Below are positions 9,544-25,400 of a stretch of DNA of 64,000 bases, one piece after another. The notes under the pieces were generated by a model. The model was not told the origin of the DNA and searched no databases. It was given only the letters and a program-made list of their open reading frames with translations. The translations under genes were made by a program, and so were the position numbers. How positions within the stretch are numbered: the first letter of the stretch is position 1; the number at the start of each line of letters is the position of its first letter. This DNA is from Hyaloperonospora brassicae (lineage: Eukaryota > Oomycota > Peronosporomycetes > Peronosporales > Peronosporaceae): assembly GCA_947650285.1 (NCBI GenBank), contig CANTFL010001181.1:62001-126000 (forward strand), in the 5' to 3' direction.

Positions 9544-12500
9544 GTTGCAAATTGAACGGTCCAGAAGCCAGATGATGTCTCGGGTGTGCAAGAACGCGGT
9601 CGTGGTATAATTAATGGCCAACATACACTGTAGAATTCGCATCCATCAGAACAAACTTCTCCATGCCAAAACTAGGTGCACAGCAAGGTATACTGCGTCT
9701 TATAATATCAAAAGTTGCATCTCATTACAAACAAGGTAAAGCCTAGTGAATTATAAAGTTCAGTCTTTATACTTACGACTCTTGAATACTTCCCACAGCA
9801 AAGTACGTTCGAACGTGTTGACCTAGCCCGTCTTACAGAGTCATTTATCTTCTAGGATTAATAGACGCGGCCAGGCGTGTGACGACAGTGACACCATCAA
9901 TATGTCCAGCAAGATATTCATATCCTGCTGCTGTTCTGCCCATCGCAAATGGTGCCCTTCTCTTATGCGTTATTTTTGCAGACTTGTGCGCCGTATGAGT
10001 AATACATGACGCTACCTCCATGATGATGTGCTATTCACATCGCACGTGGGCGGCAGTAACGTATTATAAGACTTGAAATCTGCTCTGAATGTAGTTTGGT
10101 CAAAACTACCACAACCCACCAGCCAACAGTAACAAAAATCGATAAAAAAACACGTACATCCCGTCCAAAGTTACACAATCACGTCACCTTCCTGCTTCTT
10201 TAGCTCGTACACTTCTTCCGTATCACACTTTTTCAACAAGAAACATACAAACGAATGTCATATGTACCATCTAAACACGTTCCACATCAGCAGGAGAAAT
10301 GACTAAGCACCACTTCTCGGTTACCACCATAATTATACTACTTCAAAGACAGTTAAAATAATGACACTGGCGCAGCTTCTCGTGTACAAAATGCCACTTC
10401 AACCCGATCGGCGATTCCTCGTCCCGATGCAGCCAACAGAGCAAAAAAATGAGTCACTCACATTGATCTCCCGCAACATCACATCTAAATAATCAGCCTT
10501 AACAAAAACATTGAACAAATATTCATGTACTCAATACCTCAAAAAGTAAACACCTCACCGTTTAGCTGTACAATACACGCATTTGAGCTGCCTAGACACT
10601 GACGTATCATACACAAATTTAGTCTCATATCCAGAACCATCGACATTCAATCAATCACTTCAACCTGTGCATTATGATGAGCGTACCTTCTACATGTTCG
10701 CTGCAGCCTGAAGATCGCATTACTTAATAAGCCGCCAATTTCTGGTCTGGTACAACGACAGCTCAAAGCATGCGAGAAAGAGCTTTTTAGTTTTGGTCAA
10801 TATAGCAGTACTATTTAATATAGAAAGAGATGCCTTTGTTTCTTTTACATCTACGTCATAAATTGTAGCAAATGATTACTTTTGACAGTTTGACTAGGTG
10901 TGTATATGTCTTCCATTGACAGTTAATTTTGCATAACCAGTGAGAGGTATGCTCAATACTTGAATCAAAAATTGGAATTATTTTTAAAAAAAGGGGCAAT
11001 GTGGTATTACGGGCATACCCTCTGTATACCGGATAATGAGAGCAGATTTAACACGCAAGGATGTGTGCTGACACAAAAAGAGGCCTGTAATACGGAGGGC
11101 TGTGTACGTAGCATAGAATGTTATATGGCATTTTGTATGTATCACTATAGAGTACCTAGTTAGGGAGATGAAGGTGCTTAGGGAGGGCCTCTATTTATGG
11201 GGTTTGTGTACGTATCAAAGGGTGGATGTACCTATAAATCTCCTAGAGATCTTATGCAGTTGCGGTGGCCGCGTGACAAATATATTAACACATATCATCA
11301 TCACTTAACATTAAATAATTGCAATTGTAGTCAATACAAGTATTTTCTCACATGATGGTCTTTCAAAAGACACCAGCATCAGAATGCTTTTATATAATTG
11401 TGTGTGTATGCTTAGACCAATTATGTCAGGAATGGCGCAAATTGGCTCTAAGTGAGAAGGGCGATAAATCTCATAGCAAACCAATTTCGAGACCATCGAG
11501 CCTTTATTATACTCTTTTCCGATTCTACGCTTCGTTTTAAATGCGCAATGCGTGCGAAGCTAGTCGCTGAATCATGTCTGTTTAATACGCAATACATCCG
11601 CACGAATAGACAGGTGCTTGCAGCAGATACGACGGATATGTCTTTGTCACTTCGCTTTTCAAACATATAGTAATAGTAGACATGTCGGCTCTACACCGCA
11701 AATTCAGAGTTATAACTATCAAAATACAGTGTAAAATAGTGCGGTTACACTGACTCATCATCTAAAAAATTAAAAAAGAAATATACTTGAGATTTATTTA
11801 TTTCGTTAATCCGTTTTAAATGTTTGAACCTCAGCGCGTGAGGTCATATCCATGGTTTTTTTAAGGATCAGACTTAAGAGGCCTGACTTTCTCGATGTCA
11901 AAAAAACACATTTACAGTAATAGTTGATCCCGTTAGAGTCATAAATAGTGCGTGTGTGACTTCCTGAAATATCAATCTCAAGTCGTTGCTACCTACTATA
12001 TTATCTCAATCGACACTTTGTGTCTTCGTTGTATAATTTGGCTAGTATCTCAGATCTCACCACAAGCAACAAGTAACGGGCCAGCAATGCTTGTGCTAAC
12101 ACAGTGGTTTCTACCAAAGCTTAACACATGCAACGCCTCACGTACACGTACGTGCAGGAGAAAGATCAATCTGCTAAGCAGAGGTGTATCGTTAAGAGAG
12201 TAATGTAGAGCGAAACGTTTGTTACATAGTATACCTTCATCTTATGCAGTGTTAGTCTCGCTTTATTTTTCAATCTATGAACTTCAATTGTAGCTACTCG
12301 CTCACCACACACTGCATGCGTCTAGAAACGGTTGATGGATTATATAATCTGACGTATTGCTCATATCAACTAATAAGTGTGGCGGTGCTATGTGTGACCT
12401 CTGTCAACATTAATGCTTCAACATTTACGGATAAAAGTATCTGATATCGAATAATAATAGATAAAAATTAACAGTATGGACCCAATATGGAGTCAATTAC

Positions 12501-15500
12501 ATGTAAAAAGTTTACTTACTTGAAATTTCATTGTCTCAAGTCGAGAGAGAAAATCGGACGCATTAATTCTAGTAGTTTGATGATCGAATAGAAGATTTTT
12601 TGCTCATAATGTTTGAAACGTGATCAGCGTGAGTTCCAGAGTCTGTAGTGAGTAATAAAATAGGTACGATGGTCATTTATAATTCAGTATAATATGGCGC
12701 GCGTACTATATAAGCTCGGGAATATATATATATGCGTGATTTTATAACACTCGAATATTCCCTAAAACACACCTGCACAGGAGTAAAGCGTAACAGCTAA
12801 TAAACAAATTTGGGTCTATGAACATATTGTTTCAATTGGTGATACTCGATATCACATAGCTGGCTTTGTAAATATGAAAGCATTATTGTCTAAAAAGGGC
12901 ACAGTCAGCACCGCCCCACTAAACAGCTAATATAATAAACATGTCAATTATATAAACTAGGTATTGCTGCTAGACGCGTCCAATATCCGGTGAAGAAGTA
13001 GCTTCAATTGGAGTTTGTGATTACTACAAACAAATATAGACTGGTATTTTTATCGTAGGATGGTGCTATGCAATTTCAAGTCTCATGTATGTATTTATCA
13101 AAGCGTGTTCATTTTGTAACGGATTGAGCCCATTACATGTCATTGATAGTTTAATATATTAAAGTGTGTGGTATCTATATTGAATATATTCATCGATATT
13201 ACCTGGCCAAGAAAACAGTGATGGAAACTTACCTCCAAGAGTAACTTTCTTAAGGCGCCTTACTTATAGGTTAATATAGGCTATTATCGCATCAAAATAA
13301 ACTACCAATCACGTCTAGACGTGCGCACTCGGTAGTGATCGAGTAACCTGCATATAATGTTGTAGTTCAACATATTCAAACTAATACAAAGAGTATGAAA
13401 AAACAGACAACATATACAGCTCTACACTGCCCTTCTTTCAATGATTCATTATCTCCGTCTTATTACTCACGCTTACGTGCACGTGAAGTCCGGGAGCACG
13501 CGTTTTAAATGAAAAATACACAACGATTTACGAGTAAGAGGTAAGGGCGTGCCCGTTACACATCCACTAAACTTATTCTTCTACGCAGATAAGTGTACGT
13601 GGGGTCTCGAGGCACCTATATACACTAAAATTTGTATATTTGGCTTGTGCTGTGAGGTTGCGAGTAACCTGTCTTCACTCAAAGTTTTAGGAAGTATGAG
13701 TTGTGCACTATAAGCATCGGAGGCTTGTCGCACCTATTAACACTTCATGATCCGTCCAGAGGCCATGTACATCTTATTCGTAATTAAAGGTTAAGATATG
13801 CAAGGGAAAGGGTTTACTACACGCTTAAACGCATCACCCATTCGAACAACATCGAATGATCTTCAACTTAATACAATCGTCGGGGGACATGATGTCTGTA
13901 CAACGCTGTTCGATATGATATGATACGATTTGTAAGCAGAGATATTGAAGATTATTAAGAATAAAGTGAACGCGTTGCAGGCGAAAGTATTTTTGCTTCA
14001 GCGACAAGGTTCTTGACATATCGAGTTGTTGCGACAACAACAAGCCCATGATGCTATATTCTGTCCTACTCACCTTATTCGACCTAAATGGTTAAAAATA
14101 TAATAAAAAAGACAAGGGTATCGAGAAACTTTCGTATTCAAGTGGGCTCACTTATTGAGACGACGCGAGTATGTCTCGTCGTAGCGTCGAGAAAAAGATG
14201 CATGGTGCGTTTACCCATTTCTAATCTGACGTACGTACCAAAATTGGACCTTGAAGCTCAAATTTACAACCAATATAAGTTCGGGTCGTAAAGGAATGGA
14301 TAAAAATGCATCGAAACTATCCGAAACACTGAAAGCTGATTATACGGCTTTGCCATATATTTGTAAAAAAGATCTGGTTGGTAAATCTGAATTGCACGCT
14401 TGATGAAAGCAGCTTTATACCTCGCGAGTTGTAAATGGCATGACCATTTATGTTACACACATGATTACGGTGCTTATGTAGGGTATTGCTGATGGTCTCG
14501 TCAAGCCATATTTATTTTTGATACTAAAATCAGATACGACAGAGCTAGCAATATTTCTGGCGAATAGTGAAACCTTTAGAAGAATATAGACTTAAGCCAA
14601 ACAAAATCAATTCTACCCGTCAGTATGACAGGATGACGAAGGCTCGTAATCAATGGTTCTCTGCCATAGAAAAGGTAACATCACTCGTTGAATCAAATAT
14701 AAGATATTTCGGATTTGCAATAGATATTAAAAATAATGGTATTGCACCTATAAATATAGCGCCCCGTTTCTAGTGTCACGTACGGCCGTACGTAAAGGTT
14801 GTTCCAATAATTGGCCATCCTGGTGATTCTGCAGTCATAGGATATTTCGTGTCCCCGTGACAAAGGTTGCTAACTGCACAATCTTCTTGGGGTATTGTTG
14901 CGTCACAAGGTAACCTCATGACTTTATGAAATATAGGAGATAAGTTATTTGACTTTTTGCGCTCTAGAATATCGTGGGGCGTCAAACAAAATTAATCAAC
15001 GATAAACTCTAGAAAATTTCATCCCCAAGATCGCTGAGCGCATTTTTTTAAGATGATAATAATGTTGAACCTAGCAGCTGACGCATCTACTATAGTAAAT
15101 GTGTAGAGGATATATTCTACGCATAAGGAGATGATAATGAGAATGAATTATCGTAATACATCTGTATGAAAACTTGAACGATTTCTCATAACGATGGTTA
15201 TGAAGGCACGGGCTATAAATTAGCTGTAGCATCAATTGGAGCAAAGACTGGCGCTTGATCATTATGTGGCAACATGATGAGCATTTCGGAGTGTTCACAA
15301 ACGCGTCAAAGTTCTACGAACAAGTATGATGATCTCACTTGTGACTTATACGCTAAAGCGACTGCCAAATACCGTGATTTGATTTTTTAAATGCTTTGAA
15401 GGAGGTTTACAGCGGCTTTCTGATATTTGACACAGGTAACACAGAAGTTCCACCACTCAAATACGTTAACTCAACCGGGACATATATTCACGCTTAGCGG

Positions 15501-18500
15501 CGAGTAGTAAGGTATAGATTTAATGTAGTCAAATGCGTCAACACGGTTATTTAGTATCCACTCCAGTTTACACTAAATCCGACATGCACTCACGCTACCA
15601 CATCTGGAAGGCGTAGAGGGATAATGTCGACACGTATTCATGATTACTATCGTGATCATGTTCCTGAAGAATTCCTTGCAACCTCGCATAAGTAGCTTTA
15701 TGGAATAATACTAAGATGCTCAATACTTTAGTAGAATATTGTTGCTGAAAATATGAAGATTTATTTTGGATTTACATGACAGGGTCAAAATTATTGTTTG
15801 AGTGCCTTCAGTGAGTTTACGCTATACCGGAGATAAATCTGGTAAGTATACTTCTGAATGGTTGGCACTTATATAAATTACTTACAGCACAGTATACATG
15901 TATTCGTGTACTGTATGTCGACTATATATTTGCACCACAATCACACTCTTTCTCACCATACCGCCACCAACTACGGTTCGAGACACATGTTGTTTTCATT
16001 TACATGCTTAGGATTATTACATGCTATATAAAACCACCAGAAGATAAGTTTCCGACTCTACGAATAATCCTCGAGGAGAAGAGGTTCACAACAGAGCGGT
16101 ATTATCGTTGTAGTTCATAAGTCCCTCCGCCAAAAACATATGGTACATACCAAAACGCATTCATGCATCGATAAAGTCAGTGGAAGGCGTTGACTTAATG
16201 ATCCATCAACTTGGAATATATCGTATACCCTTACCCCTTCCACCTTATAAAACTCGCCTAATGAGCAACAGTAACAAAGGACATCAGCACAAGAGAAAGG
16301 CCGTTCACAATTTAGGACCGTTACATCGTTGTAAGCTAGACACAAACACTAAGTTTAGCCTCTTAGTATGCTGATGGACCTCTACCAGTCTCGAGTAAGC
16401 TGCGCTCCGACCTCTACACGAGAACTTTCTGACACCGCGGGTTGTACTGATGAATAAATGCCTGGCAATGATAAATGAATAAGAAAGTGGTTCATCGGTT
16501 TCTTCTTTAAGGTACCTTATAATTAACCTGTACCCGGCAAAAACGAATATAATCGTTGAACTCGACGACACATGATATGTTTAGCCCATGCGTTGATCGG
16601 ACAAATTCGAACCTCTTAAAGATTGCGACGATATTTTCCATATCAAACATTATAGCTATGCACGCGGAATTTAGAAACCTCCAACGGAGAAAGTCGTTCA
16701 TGCCTTGGTGAAACCTTTTGTCTTGATGAGTTTCACTGCCGCAAAGTCACACACAATTATTCAATAATGGTATTGGACATTGCCTCATTTTTTTAAAAAA
16801 TCGCCTTTACATAATCTGATATTTCCCTTGCTCATTGCGCAGTATATTTGTAGGTCGATTCATCAGTGGCACCCAATGCCATTTTTCGTCAAAGTATGGA
16901 CGATTTACGGTACGAGAAGACAACATTGATTTATGCAACCAATACACTTTAATTTGATTAAGAAAAGTCTACAAGATCTGGAGCAGGTACACCCTCGCTC
17001 AATGTTCTAGCTCTAAATGAAATTGCGGATTCGCCGATTGTGGCACCGCCACCTTTGCAGGTGCGGAAGCACCCATATTTTTACGGTTCGGATCCTACTG
17101 GGTCTTTATTAATTCGATGCACAACTCGGGGTATGTACGCTGTTTGTTGGTAAGTTAAACGCTTGAGCTTTCCCTTTTGGACATGAACATAAAACGACTA
17201 TTATAATGTAATTGCAAATTTGTCGTAGTGCATGTATTTGCGTTTCGTGAAATTTGCTCACCTTTTTTAGAAACGGTACGTCTCAGATGAGCTATAATAT
17301 CATGTATAACTTCCCTACTAAGCCTGCATTACGCAGCCACATCGTAATGGAACGCGAGGGTGTGTGACGCCATTTTACAAATAATGGAGAGTAGCAGACA
17401 ATGTCTTATACGGCGTTATTAGGCACAAATTATGGCAGCAAGAAGCATGGAGCTAGAATCATTTGACGAATAATCACATATGAAGCGAAGGCTCACCAAT
17501 AACTCAATTCACTGGCTCTTTTTCACCTTCGGTCTGCAGATGACCCGCAGTGAACATGTCCTACAAGGTGCCCAAAACCTCAACGGCAAACATTTGAAAA
17601 GCTAAGTGAGCGATGATTACTACCAGATATGATAGCTACAGGCAAATCGTGTTGAGGATACAGTCGATCAAAACACGTAAAATATGTACCTTCCCCTTCG
17701 ATAGTTCCGGAACAGCTACCAAACGATCCTCATTCAACAGTTTTCAACGAAATACACTATATTTGTGTTCAGATTCAAATCTTTCAGCAGACCAAACTCT
17801 AGAACAGTACTGGTAGACTCCTGGTAACGCGTAAGTATAGATAGAGTAGCTTGCCATGCAACCGCGTGCGCTGAGGGTTACACCCGTCGACACGTCTCAC
17901 ACTTACGCACATATGTGCTCACTTATTTATACCGTTTGGGACGCATGACGTTGGCTCTGAGCAACATGTCATACCTTGGCCGAGATGACATCTCAACGCC
18001 ATATCATGTGCCTCTGTAAAACATAATACTTAAGCGTTTCATCATGAGGTACAACGATATGAGGACTATTTTCGACGCCCCTGTGGTAGAAGAGCATACC
18101 CCAATTTATACAACATTTATTTGTCCTCAGATGCAATCGTCCCTGCCATTGAATGTCCGAGCCTTCGTATCCATTCTATCCTCAAAGAAAATTACAAAGC
18201 TACAAAATGGTCATCACGCTCATAAGCCGCACACATGCGTTTGTAATGAACTAAACGACTATGTTATTACATTATCCAACTTATACTCTGGTCGGCGAGA
18301 CAAGGCACCGGTGAAACCTTTTATTTTTCATTCATTACTTTTTACCTAAAAGCTTTTTCGGTCAAAGCTTTTTATTTTCCTAACATCACCTTTTATTTAA
18401 ATGCTTATTTGTCATACTTCAAAATTTGCCGATCCGTTTTTCAAGATTAAGCTAAGTAGACTGAGTTGCAGTGCGTAAATAGGCATGATGTGTAAATTAC

Positions 18501-20384
18501 TATAAATGCTTATAGATTGGCAAACAGACAATTAAATTAACTCTTCCATAGTTTATGGCAAGTAAAGCTTTGTCCTAATATTGTAAATTGTAATTTTGTG
18601 CATCAATCAAATGACAAAACTCATATGTAACAGCACGCTCGGTTAATTATTGTCGTGGTGAAATGGTATCGTCGCCCATGCCAGACTCAGAAATGTCACA
18701 GACGACACTGAAGGGCCACTTAGGATAAATGTGTCGCTTTGAAATTAGAATTCGGGACGGGTACGCGTCCTTTTATATTGTTAATATATGATCGAGCCAT
18801 ACATGCTATATTCGCACGACACTTGTGTAAGTAGTTGGCATGGTCAAGACACTTTATTCAAATAATATTTGTTCTTCAGATCTGCACGACCGAGAATTGC
18901 CTTACTCTTAGCGAAATATACCCTTATGGATTGCTTACCGGTAAAGCACCTTTGGTAGAAAAACTCTTCAGAATTATAATTTATTCATAAGCGTTAGCAT
19001 AAAGCTTTTTTTGTTTACTTGCGCTCTGGCACAGATCGTAATCATCGTCCTACCATTATCTAAACCACTATATACAAAACAATATAAAATCATGTCGGTC
19101 CATAACATTATTTAGGTAGAAATATTTCGTCACGAGACAATTGATTGTATCTGGGGCATCGGAATACTCATGATTCATAGCATTCCACTCTCCGATAATA
19201 CAGCTTAAAATTCGAATCGCTGTCAGCAAAATAAAACTGGCTCGCATCAGATACCGGCAATATTCATCATATAGTCGAGTACACGTAACGTGGCACATAT
19301 AGGAATAGCTCTCTAAAAATGACCATTTTTGATAATGCAGTATTTAAGTCGGAATGATGGTGGCATTTAGCAAATGATAAGCGTATATAATTCGCTACTT
19401 GTCAAGCGGATTTATGGAATAGAATGTGGGTATCGAATGGAGAGATTTATGGTAAAAAATCAATTCTCGCAGCGTGCTCTGAACGAAAGAACTCGTCATT
19501 GCCTTCGCGCTGTTCATTTAATAACAGCCGCTGACGCGCTACTTAGTATTCAATTCGCGTAACTATTCAAATTGATGGCGAACTCTATCGGTGTACGATC
19601 TACCGGTGAATTGTGACGTACGACGTTGTATATTCCTCTACCAAATTATATAACGGATCCAAAATACCTTTCAAGATCGTAATTTCACTACGTGCACTGA
19701 ATGCCAGCTCTACATTATCAAGGAATGACTCATCCAGAAGTGGAAATATAATTAACTAGATATCCGAGCGAATGACCACGATTAAGAAAAAGGCTCCTGC
19801 TCTTTTAGTGTGGAGAAGTGGGTGAAAGAATGGTGTGATAAATGAACTACAGAAAGGCTACTATGGCATCCGAACTAGGTACGAAGTTTGGATGGGTTGA
19901 TGACGACTTTCCGATCTAAATGGAGAGTGGATCCATCATGAGATCAGATCCTGACCTGAGTCAGGGGTAGGGGATAAATCAAGGAGACCATATTTTTCAA
20001 GAGATAGAGTAATTAGATGAACAACGCGTGGTGAGTGACTGCTACATAGACATGATGGGTCGTAGGTTTCGCAATTTTATTTGGCTAACATTAAACATAA
20101 TTCAATATACTTGAAAAGACACTCTTCGTCTCTTTCGGGTCACGTCTTTGGCCTCCCGACGAAAAAAAGAGTTGAGACGCTCGTCTATACAAGTGTGGTA
20201 ATGTCGCTAATCAATTTTGGGATGTGGATCGGTGACCACCCAGTTGAGACGTCCCTCAATGGCAGGAAAGAACATTAGGTGATCTTGTGATCCAATTGGA
20301 GATTGAAGGTGATCCCAACGAGGCTCAATGTGCCATTCCAATTGTTAACAGGGTGACGGAGACTGGGCGATATCTAATGCAAGA

Positions 20385-20508
20385 CGACAAACTAGAATGA
20401 TTTCCATTGATCGATCTGAGACAAGATGACAAATAGAACGATTTCCATGGAGCGATCTGGGACAAGATGACAAGTAGAACGATTTCCATGGAGCGATCTA
20501 GGACAAGG
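20385..20508 (+). repeat. 41 bp tandem repeat, three copies
   Basis: The segment ATTTCCAT(T/G)G recurs at 20400, 20441 and 20482, a 41 bp period, within units of the form GACAAGATGACAA(A/G)TAGAACG. The units differ by a few bases. Confidence 0.85.
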
Positions 20509-21499
20509 AAGTGGGACGAAGTCACACAATTTACCTGAATGTTGTTGTAAGAGAGGATACGTATATTTGAGCAGGTGAAGACTGGATCGCAAATTTATAT
20601 GCGAAGGTCTCTTGATTTACGGACATTGGAACGTTGTATTAGATGGCTATGGCAACGTTCGTGGATATTGTGGCCAAGTCACTCTAAAAAGGTGCATCTG
20701 GGACCGGTTGATGCGTTATAAATGCTCAGGAGAGTCAACGGAGCTATGTCAAAGCGAATGGACGATCGCATCGATAGTAAAAACACTGAAGGATGATACT
20801 GGAAGGCGTACAAGGAACGAGAGAATGTATATGGCTGATTCGTACTAGATCGATCTCCAACATTTCGATATTGGATACCAGATCGGTCATGTTCCCTATT
20901 GATCATGGATATGTCGTTGATGGAGATACTGGATCATGACGATGTGCTTGTTGAAGGTTCATGAGTGATGTCTTACAAGTTCAGACCGAAAGAGCTAGTG
21001 GAAGCCGGTTGAATTGACGTCGCAAAACAAATTTAGACACATTCGGCATTTGGGTACTATTTCGGGCTTTTTGGTACCAAAAATAGGATTTTGGTATCAT
21101 ATTTGGGATTTGGTCGTCTTTTGCGTTTAGGTACGATATCGGGAATATTGGCGCTATCTTCGGAGCACAGGTCATAAAATTTCGACACGTGTTCAAGGAG
21201 GATGTCAAGCTTAAGGAGATATCTGTTTGGAGAGTGATCTACAGTTTGGAATAGGCTTAAAGATAGTTTGGCTTCTAATTTGGTTGGATAATAAATCGGT
21301 TACCGTTTTTACAAGAAAAGCACGTCGCAGACTTCTCTTCCGGGCAGTATATTTGGCCTCCGTCGATCAAGAGACTTCGTCGCGCCGTGTTTCGTGTACT
21401 CACTCTAGATTGTTTGGACAAGGTGGGTTTAAGGTAACATAACTCAACTCGAACTTATAGGGTAGCAGCAAACAACGGTAAAGGAAAGGATTTTAGTTA

Positions 21500-22460
21500 C
21501 AAGATTGCGAGACGGCTCAAGTGGTTAAGAAGATCTGGACAAAGAGCCCAATACAAGACCGATCAAGATTGAAGCGATCTATAAGGCAGATCGTCCCGTT
21601 TCATTTTGGAGAAGCGCAAGACCTATCTGTTACAATGCGCACTTCCTACAAGATCGTCCGATCCCAAGACCAGATCGGACCGATCCCAAGGCAAGATCGA
21701 CGCAAGACTATTATTTGCTAAGTGAAGAATTCCGCACAGCAAAGACCCCGATCCCGAAGACGAATCGAGATCGGTGTGATTAAAGACCGAGATCGCAACC
21801 TCTCCACATAGTGATCGTCGCGACTCGAGATACAGATCGCAAAACCCCATTTCGTGGTGTGAAGTTTTCCGCACCGATAGCGAACTCTCAACCCCAAACC
21901 CTCAGCGAGATCGATAAATCCCAAGTCCATTACTAAAAGATCAAGCCAGTCCAACCGACGGGTACACAAGGTGAGCACAAGGCTATACCACAAGGCACGG
22001 ATCGGAGTACCCCCTACGTGAGTCGGTAAATCTGGGCAAGTGAAAGAGCGACCCTCACACCAGCAATTTTGTGAGATCGACTTCACCACACAAGTGTCAC
22101 CTGGATTGTAAGGCCATGTGCGTTCAGGATTCTCGCAAGCACCAAGACAAATTTGATAGAGCGCAACAAAAAATCAAGGGGGTCAAGCTTGCGAGGGGTC
22201 CCAAGTGATTAGAAGGTCAAGTGGATGCAGATCTTAGTACTGGACGAGGCGATCTTGTCGAGATCCAGTAAGCTCTAATCGAGTTTCTACCGGTAACCTG
22301 TGATCGCGTAATTATTTCGACGCGATTTCTCCAGTCCCAAACACGGTCAATTTCAGCATCAGCACGAGTCCACCAGAAGAGTGCAGCCCGAACTATTGAG
22401 GGGTACATAAGGTGAGGATAAAAAACACGGAGATGGAGTACCCCCTCCGATAGTCGGTCT
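21500..22460 (+). repeat. GATC-rich decayed repeat with an internal duplication
   Basis: The stretch is dense in GATCG, GATCC and CGATC words. A block near 21960-22027 (GGTACACAAGGTGAG, then GGAGTACCCCCT and AGTCGGT) recurs in shorter form at about 22403-22457. This looks like a duplicated piece of an old element. I cannot name the family and see no protein. Confidence 0.45.
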
Positions 22461-25400
22461 TCTGGTCGTCATTGAATAGGAAGGATCATATCAGAAACTT
22501 TTTGGGACCGCTCTACCACACTACTTCGACGTAAATCCTGATCAAGCATATAGTATAGCTTTAAATGAGCATACAAACATTCAGTAATATAAAGGTTAAC
22601 AGTAACATTAACATGCATGGTCACTACATAGAAACGGGTGTACTACTATCATTATGTGATAGATACGACACGTATTATTTTATATCATCGCCGCGTGCCT
22701 CCGTTGCCTTCAATTTCCCAGAAGATATTATGAAAATGGAGTCCCTGAGCTGTAAAAAACATGGAATTCTATATACAAATGCTGATGTCTTTTTTGACAT
22801 ACATTGTTTCGCCATTACTGCCAGTGTCAATTACTATTTATATAAGGGACAGCTAACGTACATCATTTAAGCTTAATTCAGGTGTGTCATGGCCCTAGAA
22901 CAATGGTGCATTGCGCATTTTGTGATTCAACATCAAAATAAGTATCGAATCACGAAGTAAGTGCCCTATCACTATCAGTCAATGAACTTTGATCAAAACT
23001 TTAGTCTTAGATTGCTGAAAAATCATTTCGTTGCAGTCAACATACTCTAGTAATTCAATTTCTAACTCATTGATTAAGTTAGGAATACCATGTGCCAATA
23101 ACGCTCTATAAACAGCGAGTGGGAGTTCATGGTTATTTAATGCACCGAAAAGAATTTTTTGCCTGGCGCCTGATCGATTCATATCTTGTGGTTTTAAGCC
23201 ATGTCATCCATGGGATGAAATTACATCGCTTATTTCTGTTGAAACTAAATAGCGTTTCACGCAACTAAATTCCCAAAAATACACCAAAAATCATTTTGAA
23301 CTTTCTCACTGTGGCACGCGTTCATTTTTCCAGACAAGCGGTAGTAGTCATTGTAATTATTGCTTCCGGCGTCTCGTCGATAAGGATACGCTAAGGGTTG
23401 TACTTTTGAATTCATGGTAGCTGACTTTATCATAATACATATTGAATTTTGAGGTTCTTGGTTTACGAACTGTTGTTGTGATACTCATCCTTCCGCATTA
23501 CTTTTGACCCTACGTTACTAATCGCCACATTGCGCATTACTGTTTGTCGAGTCGTTCGTCTCTGATTTTGGTCGCGTGTTACTACACGCCAAACAACGAA
23601 TAAATGAAGTGTGAACGTCAATGTGCAACAAATAGTACTGAATTTCTCCAAACACCAGCGCCCATGGGATTATATTTCTTAATTGCGCTCTTCAAGAAAA
23701 TCAAATCAGTAACCGTCGGGCTGGTCGTGCGATAACATTTCGAGTGAGGCACAAATTTTTTTAAGAGAGCATACCAAAGCTCTTCTTTAGCAATAATTTC
23801 GCACAGTAGCAAACGATTTCACGACAATTTGTCGTGGCTTGCCCACAAATTTGTGTTAAGAGCACATAGCATTAAGAAACTAAAACATGAATGGAGTGGC
23901 GATCACAAAATTCATGTGATTCCTAAACGACTGACTACCGGAGAGAGTACCTCGATTCCAGGATTGTTTTCTTCCTTACTCTTGTACCCATTGGTGGGGC
24001 AGGCTGCACTCTTCCAGGTGTACTCGTATCGATGCTAAACTTGACAATATTTCAAATGAAGTAATGATCGTATGTAATTCTTCTCACGACCACAGGTGTA
24101 ATTGCTGTGTGCTTGGTATGATTCATCCTGATCTATGCGATATCGCCTTGTCCAAATAGGATTCTTTAATCTCTAGCCTTATGACCACACTTGAGCCGTC
24201 TCGCAATCTTGCCTTCTGCGTCTTTTAGCAGTTGAAGGGATGTTTAGATACCTTGCACTCCTGGCCAAATAATCCAAGGATGGTCTTCTTTGTGGTAGGT
24301 CGATCTTCCCATACGTCGGGAGGCCACACAATCCTACCTGTTAGGAGAAAAGACACTTGTGCACTGATAAGTAAAATGATATCTCATCAAATATAAATTA
24401 ACCAACGTCTAAACCTCTAATTTAGCCTACTCCGTTGTTAGATTGACCACCACGTGTTGCCTTGTGCAGTCGAGATTTAATATTCCATCATATCCAGTGT
24501 TCCACGCCAGATTACCTTGACCTTATCATCCTTAGATCGCTATGCCCACGACGACGTCACCCAAGATCGCGTTCCCCCGATCGAGTCTCTCAATTCCACG
24601 TCACTCAAGATCGCATCATCAAAGATCGCGGCGCACGAGATCGCGGTGTGTGGTGTACCTCATTGAGTGGCACACACATACAGCAAAACTAGTACTTAGT
24701 CGCAGCGCGATATGCGGTCCACACTTCGATCCGCTTCATCACAGGCCTGCTCATCCTCACCTCCTTAATGTTGTTTAGAACCTTATCTATATAATTGGGC
24801 GCAGCGCGCTTAAAGGGATCAAGGCTTTGCTGTGCCTAATAAATTTTCCGATTCGAGGCGAACATTCGGCTTATAGGAGCTCGGAGCTAGTAGCACAATG
24901 ATCAGCCTGGAATCAGGCGCTATAAGCTCTCGCGCGTAAAACATCGACGGCTACGCGATGTTGCTTAGCAACCTGAAGCTTTTCCTCATCTCCACCTTCA
25001 GCATTGCTAAGCCCTCATGTTTAAGTATACAAGAGGCCGATGAGCTCATAGAGTTGACGCTAGTAATGTTCGGGTCGTCTTGTTGTAAAAAAAAGTCTCT
25101 CAAATTACTAAATAGAGCTCAACGTTCCGTGCTATACATACCTTTTAAGTTAGGGGGGGGGGTAAACGCAGGAGAATTTAGTTTTAGATGCGTTAATGCT
25201 AAGATTATCCATATAAACTGTTACATGGACTACCTGATAATAAATTCAATTTGCATTGCAGCTATGAGATTTTTCGGCGCTTCACCATAGTCCGCCAGTC
25301 ATACTTACATTGACAAATGGACGAGTATCGTATATTACACGAATTGCCTTATTCGGTGGTGCAAAGGCGCATGTACGCTGTAATGGCAATTTAAAATGGA

